Positions 25,876-34,233 of a stretch of 64,000 nucleotides of DNA are shown here, one piece after another (position 1 is the first letter of the stretch; every line of letters starts with the position of its first letter). The notes beneath the pieces are model-generated. The model was given only the letters and a program-made list of their open reading frames with translations. It had not been told where the DNA came from and did not search any database. Position numbers and translations under genes: made by a program. Origin of the DNA: Alcaligenes faecalis (GTDB lineage: Bacteria > Pseudomonadota > Gammaproteobacteria > Burkholderiales > Burkholderiaceae_B); the NCBI RefSeq assembly GCF_009497775.1, contig NZ_CP031012.1:372001-436000 (forward strand), read 5' to 3'.

Positions 25876-26952
25876 GTGTCTTTACCTCAATTAAAAAACG
25901 ATGTTTTCCTGCGCTCGCTGTTGCGCGAACCTGTGCCTTACACCCCCATCTGGCTGATGCGTCAGGCCGGGCGTTATTTGCCTGAATACAATGCCACCCG
26001 TGCTCAGGCTGGCTCTTTCATGCAATTGGCTCAGAATCCCGAATTTGCGTGCGAAGTAACCTTGCAACCCCTGCGTCGTTTCGATCTGGATGCCGCCATT
26101 CTGTTCTCGGACATCCTGACCGTGCCACACGCCATGGGCCTGGGTCTGGATTTCGTCGCTGGTGAAGGCCCGCGTTTTGCCCGTCCTGTACGCAACGAAG
26201 CCGACGTCATGGCGCTGGAAGCGCCGGACATGTCCAAGCTGCAATACGTGTTTGATGCTGTCTCGCTGATCCGCAAGGAACTGGACGGCAAAGTACCCCT
26301 GATCGGTTTTGCCGGCAGCCCCTGGACCATTGCCTGCTATATGGTTGAAGGCCAGGGCTCGGACGATTACCGTCTGGTGAAAAGCATGATGTATCAGCGT
26401 CCGGACCTGATGCACCACATGCTGGAAATCAATGCAAAAACCACCTGCGAATACCTGAACAATCAGATCCGTGCCGGTGCACAGGCTGTGATGTTGTTTG
26501 ACAGCTGGGGTGGTGTCTTGTCCGACTCCCTGTTCCAGGAATTCTCCCTGGCCTACACCCGTAAAGTGGTTGATGGCCTGATCCGCGAACATGACGGCAA
26601 GCGCGTTCCTGTCATCGTCTTTACCAAGGGCGGCGGCATGTGGCTGGAAGATATCGCTGGCTGTGGCGCTGACGCCATGGGTGTGGACTGGACAGTGAAC
26701 CTGTCCCGTGCGCGCGCTCGTATCGGTGACAAGCTGGCCCTGCAAGGCAATCTGGACCCCATGACCATGTTCGGTGGCGAAGAAGCCATCCGTCGTGAGG
26801 CCCGTCGCGTTATCGACGACTTCGGCCCTGTGGGTCAGGGCGGTCACGTGTTCAACTTCGGTCACGGTATTTCGCGTTTCACCGATCCGGAAGCCGTGGG
26901 CATTCTGGTCGATGAAGTGCATTCCTACAGCCGTCGTCACCACAGCGTTTGA
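25876..26952 (+). CDS. hemE: uroporphyrinogen decarboxylase
   Basis: 358 aa from GTG 25876, with AGGGA upstream; a longer frame from 25792 overlaps orf4 and is not family-like. It decarboxylates the four acetate side chains of uroporphyrinogen III to give coproporphyrinogen III in haem synthesis. Conserved [28 protein letters not shown] and GFAGSPWT are intact. The aau cluster placed before hemE matches the known A. faecalis arrangement. Confidence 0.97.
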   Translation: MSLPQLKNDVFLRSLLREPVPYTPIWLMRQAGRYLPEYNATRAQAGSFMQLAQNPEFACEVTLQPLRRFDLDAAILFSDILTVPHAMGLGLDFVAGEGPRFARPVRNEADVMALEAPDMSKLQYVFDAVSLIRKELDGKVPLIGFAGSPWTIACYMVEGQGSDDYRLVKSMMYQRPDLMHHMLEINAKTTCEYLNNQIRAGAQAVMLFDSWGGVLSDSLFQEFSLAYTRKVVDGLIREHDGKRVPVIVFTKGGGMWLEDIAGCGADAMGVDWTVNLSRARARIGDKLALQGNLDPMTMFGGEEAIRREARRVIDDFGPVGQGGHVFNFGHGISRFTDPEAVGILVDEVHSYSRRHHSV

Positions 26953-27237
26953 TCGTGTTTGCGCACGGGCTGACGCAGCTTGTGCGCAAAGTTATGCACA
27001 CAGATGGGACTGGGTTTGAGGTCTTTATATTTAAGGTTTAATTTCAATACCCAGTTTTAATTATTTGATTTCTCTGCGTTTTATCCTTATTTCAGAGATA
27101 TTGAAAATTAAATTGTATCTGTGCTTGCTTCTTTGTATTTTTTGTTCATGCCATTTTCCCCAAAGTTATCCACAGGTCGCTAAGCTCTTGACTTATCAGG
27201 CTTTCAGCCAGGCCAGCCCTTTTTTGAATCACCATCC
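26953..27237. promoter_or_regulatory. AT-rich hemE-priA spacer with two DnaA-box sequences
   Basis: Two perfect TTATNCACA boxes occur: TTATGCACA at 26992-27000 and TTATCCACA at 27166-27174. They flank about 165 bp of AT-rich DNA. Just before the first box, TTTGCGCAC (26958-26966) pairs with GTGCGCAAA (26982-26990). The element may link hemE or priA expression to DnaA. There is no gene in the stretch. Confidence 0.6.
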
Positions 27238-29331
27238 ATGACCGCCACTCCTGACGCTATTTCTGCATCGGCAAGCACCGGATCTTTCTGGCTGCATGTG
27301 GCTTTGGACGTTCCTCTGGATGGGGTGTTTGATTATCAGCACCACGAACCTGTCCTGGTCGGGCAGCGTGTCATTGTGCATTTTGGGCGGCGGCAGATGA
27401 TAGGTGTGGTGGTGGCTTTGCCTGAGCAACCTTCCTACCCGCCCGAGCAGGTCAAAGCGATTGATCAGCTGCTGGATGACTTGCCTCCCTTCCCGGAGGA
27501 CTGGTTACGGATGGCGCGCTTTGCGTCCACCTATTACCACCGCCCGCTGGGCGAGGTCATGATGCCGTCCTTGCCGGGGCCCTTGCGCAAACCCTCTGCC
27601 TATCTGGGCAAGCGTTCCGCAGGTGGTCCGGTACTGCGCATGGCCAAGCGCAAGGAAAAGAAGGTGGAGCCGGTGGACAGCGATGTCCTGCCTGTGCTCA
27701 ATGCCGAACAACAGGCTGCGGTGGATGGCATTTTGGCGGCCAAACCCGGCAGCTGCATGTTGCTCCATGGCGTAACGGGTAGCGGGAAAACCGAAGTCTA
27801 TATGCGGGTGCTGGAACAAGTGCTGGCCGCTGGTCGGCAAGTCCTGTTCATGGTGCCCGAAATCAATCTGACGCCTCAGTTCGAGCAGGTCCTGCGTGCC
27901 CGTTTGGCGCGCGTCCTGCCCGGCGATGTGCTGGCCGTCCTGCATAGCGGCCTGTCCGAAGGCGAACGGTTGCGTTCCTGGTTGCGCGTTAACAATGGTC
28001 AGGCGCGTATTCTGCTGGGAACACGGCTGTCCATCTTTACCCCCATGCCCGAGCTGGGCCTGATTATTGTGGACGAGGAGCACGACGCTTCCTACAAGCA
28101 GCAAGATGGCTTGCGTTACTCCGCCCGGGATCTGGCTGTGTGGCGTGGCTACGATCTGAAAGTGCCGGTGGTGCTGGGCTCAGCGACTCCGTCGCTGGAA
28201 AGCTGGAATCATGCCCGGCAAGGGCGCTATAGCCTGTTGAGCTTGCCCAAGCGCGCTCGTGAGGTTTCCTTGCCGCGGGTGCGTCTGGTCGATACCCGCC
28301 ATTTGCGGCTGGAGTCGGGCTTTTCTCCCCAACTGCTGGATGCGCTGGAAGCATGTCTGGAGCGCGGCGAGCAATCGCTGGTTTTCATCAACCGACGTGG
28401 CTACGCGCCTGTGCTGCATTGCGCCTCTTGCGGCTGGCTGTCTCAATGTCCGCGTTGTACGGTTTATACCGTGCTGCACCGGCAAAATGGCTTCAAGCAC
28501 AATTTGCAGTGCCACCATTGCGGCTATCAGGCTCCCGTGCCACGTGCTTGCCCGGATTGCGGTGATCAGGATTTGCAGCCCATGGGCCGGGGTACCCAGC
28601 GTATTGAAGAGTTTTTGGGCGAGCGTTTTCCGAATGCTCGACTGGTGCGTATCGACGCGGACAGCACCCGCTTGAAGGGCAGTGCGCAGCAATTGTTCGA
28701 GCAGGTGCATGCGGGTGAAGTGGACATCATGGTGGGGACGCAAATGGTCGCCAAGGGCCATGACTTCACCCGCTTGAGCGTGGTGGGTGTGCTCAATGCC
28801 GATGCCACCTTGTTTGCCCATGATTTCCGCGCACCCGAGCGCTTGTTTGCCCAGTTGATGCAGGTGGCTGGGCGGGCCGGTCGCCATACCGAAGGGGCGG
28901 ATGTCATCATCCAGACGGGCTACCCTGAGCAGGCGGTTTATCAAAGTCTGATCAAGCACGATTACATAGGCTTTGCTCAAAGCGCCTTGAACGAGCGTGA
29001 GTCCGTGGGCTTGCCGCCTTTTGCCTATCAGGTGCTTCTGTCTGCTGAAGCGCCGCAATTGGCAGATGCGATTCGATTGCTGACCCAGGCACGTCGTTTG
29101 CCTGAAGAATATCCGAATGAATTCCCGGGCGCAGATCAGGTTTTCCTGTACGATCCCGTGCCCTTACGTGTTTTGCGCGTGGCCAAGGTGGAGCGCGCCC
29201 AGTTGCTGTTGGAAAGCGCCCATCGTCCGGCCTTGCAAGCCTTTGTGCGCTATTGGGGACCCCAGGTCGCGCAGTTGGCCAAGCAGCATAAAGTGCGCAT
29301 TACGATTGAGGTCGATCCCCTCGAGATTTAA
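27238..29331 (+). CDS. priA: primosomal replication restart helicase PriA
   Basis: 697-aa 3'-to-5' helicase that recognises stalled forks and loads the replisome. Visible: Walker A GVTGSGKTEVY (about residue 180), DEEH box (LIIVDEEHDASYKQQ), and the paired zinc sites CASCGWLSQCPRC and CHHCGYQ...CPDCG between the helicase lobes. Length is normal. The N-terminal DNA-binding domain is present (VALDVPLDGVFDY). It follows hemE on the same strand, a neighbourhood I believe is common in betaproteobacteria. Confidence 0.97.
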   Translation: MTATPDAISASASTGSFWLHVALDVPLDGVFDYQHHEPVLVGQRVIVHFGRRQMIGVVVALPEQPSYPPEQVKAIDQLLDDLPPFPEDWLRMARFASTYYHRPLGEVMMPSLPGPLRKPSAYLGKRSAGGPVLRMAKRKEKKVEPVDSDVLPVLNAEQQAAVDGILAAKPGSCMLLHGVTGSGKTEVYMRVLEQVLAAGRQVLFMVPEINLTPQFEQVLRARLARVLPGDVLAVLHSGLSEGERLRSWLRVNNGQARILLGTRLSIFTPMPELGLIIVDEEHDASYKQQDGLRYSARDLAVWRGYDLKVPVVLGSATPSLESWNHARQGRYSLLSLPKRAREVSLPRVRLVDTRHLRLESGFSPQLLDALEACLERGEQSLVFINRRGYAPVLHCASCGWLSQCPRCTVYTVLHRQNGFKHNLQCHHCGYQAPVPRACPDCGDQDLQPMGRGTQRIEEFLGERFPNARLVRIDADSTRLKGSAQQLFEQVHAGEVDIMVGTQMVAKGHDFTRLSVVGVLNADATLFAHDFRAPERLFAQLMQVAGRAGRHTEGADVIIQTGYPEQAVYQSLIKHDYIGFAQSALNERESVGLPPFAYQVLLSAEAPQLADAIRLLTQARRLPEEYPNEFPGADQVFLYDPVPLRVLRVAKVERAQLLLESAHRPALQAFVRYWGPQVAQLAKQHKVRITIEVDPLEI

Positions 29332-29646
29332 GATTCTCCAGGCTCATGTGCGGACGGAAACAGTAGGAGCATCTCGGGTACAGCAGGGTGTATCCTTGAC
29401 CGCTATGCAGCTATGCAGCTATGCAGCTATGCAGCTATGAGCCAAGAGGCAGGAAGCGATGAGGCTGTGGCGCGATGTTGTTGCCCTGCCGCTGTCATGC
29501 TCTTGTACCTCGTTTCCGCTGTATCTCTGTGTTGGCCTTTCGCTTGTCATCAAACCATACTCGGCTTGGCCGGGATTCCACTTTTAGTTTTGCACGCTGT
29601 TTGGCTTTGAACCTCGTTTTCTTGCCTAGTATTCACTGATTCCACC
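29332..29646. other. 315-bp priA-rep spacer with an 8-bp tandem repeat
   Basis: No gene is seen. It contains four copies of ATGCAGCT (29405-29436) followed by a partial copy. The rest shows no clear terminator or promoter signature. Confidence 0.6.
29405..29436 (+). repeat. 8-bp tandem repeat, four ATGCAGCT units
   Basis: Four perfect units with a partial fifth (ATGAG). The unit contains the palindrome AGCT and an ATG. An 8-bp period is the kind that varies by slippage. Confidence 0.95.
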
Positions 29647-31722
29647 ATGTCCACCTCCGTCACTACCCCAGGCCATACTGTCCCCACCGACCTGAACGCC
29701 ATGCAGCGTCAGGCCGTGTTGTATATGGATGGGCCCTGTCTGGTCCTGGCTGGGGCGGGCAGTGGCAAGACACGTGTGATCACGCAGAAAATCGCCTATT
29801 TGCTGCGCGAATGTGGGTACACGGGCCGACAAGTGGTGGCGCTGACTTTCACCAATAAAGCCGCGCGTGAAATGAACGAGCGGATTCGCGCTTTGGTCGA
29901 TCCCAAGCTGCTGCGAGGGCTGACCGTCAGCACCTTCCACTCTTTGGGCTTGCGCATGCTGCGTGAGGAAGCTCAGCACGTGGGTTTGAAACCGCGCTTT
30001 TCCATTCTTGATTCCAACGATGCGCTGGCAATTATTCAGGAGCTGCTGGCCACCACGGATAAAGGTCGCCTGAAGTCCGTTCAGCAGGAAATTTCCCTGT
30101 GGAAAAACGCCCTGATGGGGCCGGACGATGCGGAACGTGCCGCCAACTCACCCAGCCAGATTGAAGCCGCGCGTATTTACCGCGATTACGCCGCCACCTT
30201 GATTGCCTATCAGTCGGTAGACTTTGATGATCTGATCCGCCTGCCTGCGCAGTTGATGGAAGACAATCAGGAAGTACGCGAGCGCTGGCAGCGTCGGGTG
30301 CAGTACTTGCTGGTGGACGAGTATCAGGACACTAATCTGTGCCAATACCGTCTGGTGCGCTCGCTGACGGGGCACCGCAATATGTTTACCGTGGTGGGGG
30401 ATGACGATCAGGCCATTTACGCCTGGCGTGGCGCCACCGTGGAGAATCTGGCGCAGCTTCCGACGGACTATCCGGACTTGAAGGTCGTGAAGCTGGAGCA
30501 GAACTATCGCTCGGTGCAGCGCATCTTGCAGGCCGCCAATAATGTCATTGGCAATAATCCTGTCGTGTTCGGTAAAAAGCTCTGGTCTGATCTGGGCTTT
30601 GGTGAGCCCATCCAGGTTCACGTGACGGACGACGAGCAGAATGAGGCTGACTCGGTAGCCATGCGTATCTCGGCAGAGCGCTTCGAGCATCAGGCCGAGT
30701 GGCGTGATTTTGCGGTGCTGTACCGTGGCAACCATCAGGCTCGTATCTTTGAGCAGGCTCTGCGTAATCTGCGCATTCCCTACACGATCTCGGGTGGGCA
30801 AAGTTTTTTTGACAAGGCCGAGATTCGCGACATCCTGTCTTACTTGCGAGTCGTGGCGAACGATGATGATGATCCGGCTTTCATCCGCGCAGCGACGACG
30901 CCCCGGCGCGGGATTGGGCAGGCTACCTTGCAGGTGCTGGGCCAGTTTGCGGCGGAGCAAAAGCTGTCTTTGTATTCCGCTGTCTCGCAAATCGCTCTGA
31001 CGGATCGCCTGCCAGAAAGGCAGCTGGAGCCCTTAAGTGTCTTTGCGCAGTTTATTGGCCGTATTCAGCAAAGAGCGGACCGGGTAGAAAGCGAGCAGGA
31101 AGGGCACGAAACGGCCGTCAGCGAATTGCTGGACGAGTTGCTGCGGGCGATTGATTACGAGCGCTATCTCTACGATATGTTCGATGAGCGTCCTGCGCAG
31201 ACCCGTTGGGAAAACGTGCTGGAGCTGATTACCTGGTTGAAGTCCAAAGCGGCAGACGATCAGTTGAGTTTGAACGATCTGGTGCAGCGAGTCGCCCTGA
31301 TCACCATGCTGGAGCGTGGCGAGGACGAAGACCCGGATGCGGTCAAATTGTCCACGCTTCATGCGTCCAAGGGCCTGGAATATCCGCATGTGTTTCTGGT
31401 GGGGGTGGAGGAAGGTTTGCTGCCGCACATCGGGCGCGATGACGAGGATATAGACCCGGATAAAGAGGCCGATATTCTGGCTCAACGTATTCAGGAAGAA
31501 CGGCGTTTGATGTACGTGGGGATTACGCGTGCGCAACGCAGCTTGCGCTTGAGCTGGTGCAAGAAGCGCAGACGCGCACGTGAAAATCTGGTGCGGGAGC
31601 GGTCGCGCTTTATTGATGAGATGAAGATCGAAGACCCTGGTGCGCAGGAAGATCCGGCTCAGGCGGCTTTAAGTCCCAAGCAGCGGCTGGATATGTTGAA
31701 GAACTTGTTGAACAAGTCTTGA
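29647..31722 (+). CDS. rep: ATP-dependent DNA helicase Rep (UvrD/Rep superfamily 1)
   Basis: 691 aa. Walker A is AGAGSGKTRVI, followed by FTNKAAREMNERI, the DEYQDTN box, GDDDQAIYAWRGA, and the C-terminal TLHASKGLEYPHVFLVG and YVGITRAQRSL. The region GGQSFFDKAEIRDILSYLRV matches Rep more closely than UvrD, and the length fits Rep. The protein clears obstacles ahead of replication forks. It ends with a strong terminator at 31786. Confidence 0.93.
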   Translation: MSTSVTTPGHTVPTDLNAMQRQAVLYMDGPCLVLAGAGSGKTRVITQKIAYLLRECGYTGRQVVALTFTNKAAREMNERIRALVDPKLLRGLTVSTFHSLGLRMLREEAQHVGLKPRFSILDSNDALAIIQELLATTDKGRLKSVQQEISLWKNALMGPDDAERAANSPSQIEAARIYRDYAATLIAYQSVDFDDLIRLPAQLMEDNQEVRERWQRRVQYLLVDEYQDTNLCQYRLVRSLTGHRNMFTVVGDDDQAIYAWRGATVENLAQLPTDYPDLKVVKLEQNYRSVQRILQAANNVIGNNPVVFGKKLWSDLGFGEPIQVHVTDDEQNEADSVAMRISAERFEHQAEWRDFAVLYRGNHQARIFEQALRNLRIPYTISGGQSFFDKAEIRDILSYLRVVANDDDDPAFIRAATTPRRGIGQATLQVLGQFAAEQKLSLYSAVSQIALTDRLPERQLEPLSVFAQFIGRIQQRADRVESEQEGHETAVSELLDELLRAIDYERYLYDMFDERPAQTRWENVLELITWLKSKAADDQLSLNDLVQRVALITMLERGEDEDPDAVKLSTLHASKGLEYPHVFLVGVEEGLLPHIGRDDEDIDPDKEADILAQRIQEERRLMYVGITRAQRSLRLSWCKKRRRARENLVRERSRFIDEMKIEDPGAQEDPAQAALSPKQRLDMLKNLLNKS

Positions 31723-31785
31723 GCGGTTTGCATCGTCCGAGGACGATTAGCGCTCAGACTATGTTTTGAGGGACCGTAGGTCTGC

Positions 31786-31809
31786 AGGCCAGCTTTTGCT
31801 GGCCTTTTT
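31786..31809 (+). terminator. rho-independent terminator of rep
   Basis: AGGCCAGC (31786-31793), TTTT loop, GCTGGCCT (31798-31805), then TTTT. An 8-bp stem with a tight loop. Confidence 0.9.
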
Positions 31810-31970
31810 CATTTCTTGCGTCGATAGAAGAAGTGCTTTCCTTGCCCCGATCTATCTCGATCTGGAAGGGGGAAGCTGTGAGGTGCTTACGCGCAGTGGG
31901 CTACCAAAGCCTTCGGCTGAGCATTAGCGTGTGTTATCAAAAACGTTGGTTTGGCAAACGCAGAAAAAAC

Positions 31971-31997
31971 AAAAGCCTGCTGATTTAGCAGGCTTTT
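31971..31997 (-). terminator. rho-independent terminator of the 78-aa gene
   Basis: AAAAGCCTGCT (31971-31981) pairs with AGCAGGCTTTT (31987-31997). Read leftward it is followed by TTTTGTTTTTT, as expected for the minus-strand gene ending at 32046. Confidence 0.85.
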
Positions 31998-32045
31998 CAA
32001 CATCAAGCGGTGTTTTGCTTGAGCGTTACGACGGTGATGCGTGGC

Positions 32046-32282
32046 TTACCAGTAGCTGGCCGACATGCGGGAATCGCGGATGCGGGCTTCGTTCAAGGCA
32101 CGGGTCAGTTCGACCATGTACTTGAACACCACGTTTGCGGCTTTGGAAACTTGTTTGGCCGCTGCTTTGGTCAGTGCAGTTAAAGACACGGATTCACCAT
32201 TTTCCAGGGCATGCTGCATTACCCCACGCTCAACAGCATCACTCCAGTGAATGTAGTGCGAGTAAGTGGTCATGGTAGACAT
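32046..32282 (-). CDS. small orphan protein, 78 aa, function unknown
   Basis: I do not recognise the family. The protein is soluble, with an aromatic N-terminus (TTYSHYIHWSDAV) and a long probably helical centre (LTKAAAKQVSKAANVVFKYM, then VELTRAL). It is monocistronic: terminator 50 bp after its stop, TATAAT -10 about 40 bp before its start, and an AAGGG ribosome site. Three AGGG-N-CCCT palindromes cover its promoter, so expression is probably tightly regulated. This dedicated control supports it being a real gene. Confidence 0.75.
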   Translation of the reverse strand: MSTMTTYSHYIHWSDAVERGVMQHALENGESVSLTALTKAAAKQVSKAANVVFKYMVELTRALNEARIRDSRMSASYW

Positions 32283-32323
32283 TTGCTTTCCCTTTAAGGT
32301 GAAGGTCTAAGTTACGAATCCTC

Positions 32324-32329
32324 ATTATA
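32324..32329 (-). promoter_or_regulatory. -10 box (TATAAT) of the 78-aa gene
   Basis: The plus strand reads ATTATA, giving a perfect TATAAT on the minus strand, about 42 nt before the start codon. TTGCTT (minus strand, 32348-32353) at 18-bp spacing is the likely -35. Confidence 0.7.
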
Positions 32330-32406
32330 GGGTTTTCCCTAGTCGAAAAGCAAGGGTAAACCCTAGGGATTGGATTAGCTTGTGGTTTTTAGGGGAAAAC
32401 CCTAGG
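32328..32406. promoter_or_regulatory. cluster of three palindromic AGGG-N-CCCT operators
   Basis: Copy 1 TAGGG-TTTT-CCCTA (32328-32341) overlaps the -10/spacer. Copy 2 AGGGT-AA-ACCCT followed by AGGG (32353-32368) begins at the -35. Copy 3 AGGG-GAAAA-CCCTAGG (32391-32406) lies further upstream. The spacing and overlap are those of cooperative repressor operators. I cannot name the regulator. Confidence 0.75.
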
Positions 32407-32668
32407 ATTTTTTGGAAAGGGAAATTAAATCAAAGGCTTATGGGGGTGGGGTTTGTGGGGTTTTGCGGGTTTTAGGTGGGGAGTGGAGTCCTTGCGGCAG
32501 CCCTTGCTGGCTTGAGGCTGGTGATAACCAACAACCACACAACCAACATCCTCCCTTGTGGTCTTTGACCCGCTGCTACACGGTTAGAGCTAGTGGCTAT
32601 GAATCGCTAGTCTGTAGGCTGATTGCAAACGGCACGTAGGGTAAAGGGCAGAGGTCATCCGCCCAAAG

Positions 32669-32705
32669 ACAAACAGCCAGCCGTTTGTCGCGGCTGGCTG
32701 TTTGT
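32669..32705 (-). terminator. terminator hairpin of gltBD
   Basis: ACAAACAGCCAGCC (32669-32682) pairs perfectly with GGCTGGCTGTTTGT (32692-32705), 9-nt loop. Read leftward a T-rich TTTGTCTTT overlaps the end of the stem. It lies 23 bp after the gltD stop. Confidence 0.75.
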
Positions 32706-32727
32706 GTACTGGTACTGCCAAGAGGAC

Positions 32728-34200
32728 TTAGCGGGGAAGTGTCGAATTCCCCATCAGGAACTCGTCTACGGAACGGGCACACTGGCGGCCTTCGCGGATG
32801 GCCCAGACGATCAGGGACTGGCCGCGTCGCATGTCTCCGGCTGCAAAGACTTTGGCGCGGTTGGTTTGGTAGTTGTCTGTGTTGGCGGCGACGTTGCCGC
32901 GTTGGTCGGCGTCTACGGCAAAGGCTTCCAGGACTTGGCGCACGGGGGCGGTGAAGCCCATGGCCAGCAGGACCAGGTCGGCTGGGAAGGTCATTTCGGA
33001 GCCGGCGATGGGCGTCATGCTCATGCGGCCTGTCGCTGGGTCGGTTTTCCATTCCACGCGCACGGCGCGCAGTTCTTTGACTTGGCCGTTCTTGCCTTCC
33101 AGCTCTACGGTGTTGATCGCCCAGTCGCGCTCGCAGCCTTCTTCGTGCGAGGACGAGGTGCGCAGTTTCATGGGCCAGTAGGGCCAGGTCAGCTCCGTGT
33201 TTTCCTGCTCGGGAGGACGGGGCATCAGTTCAAACTGGGTGACTGATTTTGCGCCCTGGCGTGTGCTGGTGCCCACGCAGTCCGAGCCGGTATCACCGCC
33301 GCCAATTACCACGACATGCTTGCCTTGGGCGCTGATGGCGGGGGTGCCACGCGAACCGGCAACTTGCTGGTTCTGGATGCGCAGGAAATCCATGGCGGGG
33401 TGCACGCCTTGCAACTGGCTGCCAGGGGCGTCCAGCAGGCGTGGGGTTTCGGAGCCGCCAGCCAGGATGATCGCGTCGAACTGTTGCTCAAGATCGGTAG
33501 GGGACAGTACGGTCAGCCCCGGTTCCTGGGCGGCTTGGTCTTGTGCCTGGCCAATGTAGGTAGAGGGGCAAAATTGCACGCCCTCGGCCTGCATTTGGGC
33601 GATACGGCGATCCAGCAGGTGCTTGTCCAGCTTGAAGTCGGGGATGCCGTAGCGCATCAGGCCACCAATGCGGTCGCTTTTCTCGTACACGGTGACGTCG
33701 TGGCCGACGCGTGCCAATTGCTGGGCGCTGGCCAATCCGGCAGGGCCGGAGCCGATGACGGCCACGCGTTTGCCGGTTTTATGGGTGGGCACTTGTGGCA
33801 CGACCCAGCCTTCTGTCCAGCCTTTATCGATAATCGCGTGCTCGATGGATTTGATGCCCACGGGTGCGCGGTCGATGTTCAAAGTACAGGCTGCCTCGCA
33901 AGGAGCGGGGCAGATGCGGCCGGTAATTTCCGGAAAGTTGTTGGTGGAGTGCAGCACGTCCAGCGCTTCTTTCCACTGCTGGCGGTAAACCAGATCATTC
34001 CAGTCGGGGATGATGTTGTTGACCGGGCAGCCGTTGTGGCAAAAGGGGATACCACAGTCCATGCAGCGGGCGGCCTGTTGGCCTGCCTGCTCGTCGTTCA
34101 ATACCTGGACAAACTCTTTCCAGTGCTTGACCCGCTTTAAAGGAGCTTCTACGGCTTCTTGCAGACGTTGAAACTCAAGAAATCCAGTCGTCTTTCCCAT
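32728..34200 (-). CDS. gltD: glutamate synthase (NADPH) small subunit
   Basis: 490 aa. It passes NADPH electrons through FAD to the large subunit for glutamate synthesis from glutamine and 2-oxoglutarate. N-terminal Cys clusters [20 protein letters not shown] and [12 protein letters not shown] bind 4Fe-4S centres. Two Rossmann motifs follow: [18 protein letters not shown] (FAD) and [13 protein letters not shown] (NADPH), and the C-terminal [20 protein letters not shown]. It lies 33 bp after gltB. Confidence 0.96.
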   Translation of the reverse strand: MGKTTGFLEFQRLQEAVEAPLKRVKHWKEFVQVLNDEQAGQQAARCMDCGIPFCHNGCPVNNIIPDWNDLVYRQQWKEALDVLHSTNNFPEITGRICPAPCEAACTLNIDRAPVGIKSIEHAIIDKGWTEGWVVPQVPTHKTGKRVAVIGSGPAGLASAQQLARVGHDVTVYEKSDRIGGLMRYGIPDFKLDKHLLDRRIAQMQAEGVQFCPSTYIGQAQDQAAQEPGLTVLSPTDLEQQFDAIILAGGSETPRLLDAPGSQLQGVHPAMDFLRIQNQQVAGSRGTPAISAQGKHVVVIGGGDTGSDCVGTSTRQGAKSVTQFELMPRPPEQENTELTWPYWPMKLRTSSSHEEGCERDWAINTVELEGKNGQVKELRAVRVEWKTDPATGRMSMTPIAGSEMTFPADLVLLAMGFTAPVRQVLEAFAVDADQRGNVAANTDNYQTNRAKVFAAGDMRRGQSLIVWAIREGRQCARSVDEFLMGNSTLPR

Positions 34201-34233
34201 GATGTGTCGTTTCCTGATGGTGATGGGAAGGGT

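Larger units (their letters stand above)
31723..32045. other. 323-bp spacer holding two facing terminators
   Basis: No gene is seen. It contains the rep terminator at 31786-31809 and the terminator of the leftward 78-aa gene at 31971-31997. Confidence 0.7.
32283..32727. other. 445-bp spacer: operator cluster and gltBD terminator
   Basis: Holds the promoter and three palindromes of the 78-aa gene (32324-32406) and the gltD terminator hairpin (32669-32705). Between them is G-rich sequence without a supported gene. Confidence 0.7.

Noticed and set aside
26953..27237. hemE-priA spacer as the main chromosomal origin
   Set aside because: Genes on both sides run in the same direction with no strand switch, only two DnaA boxes are present and dnaA/dnaN/mnmG are not nearby. 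Kept only as a DnaA-box region.
29405..29436. CRISPR-like repeat array
   Set aside because: Units are 8 bp, directly adjacent, without spacers, and no cas gene is present. The same applies to the 7-bp repeats at 17067.
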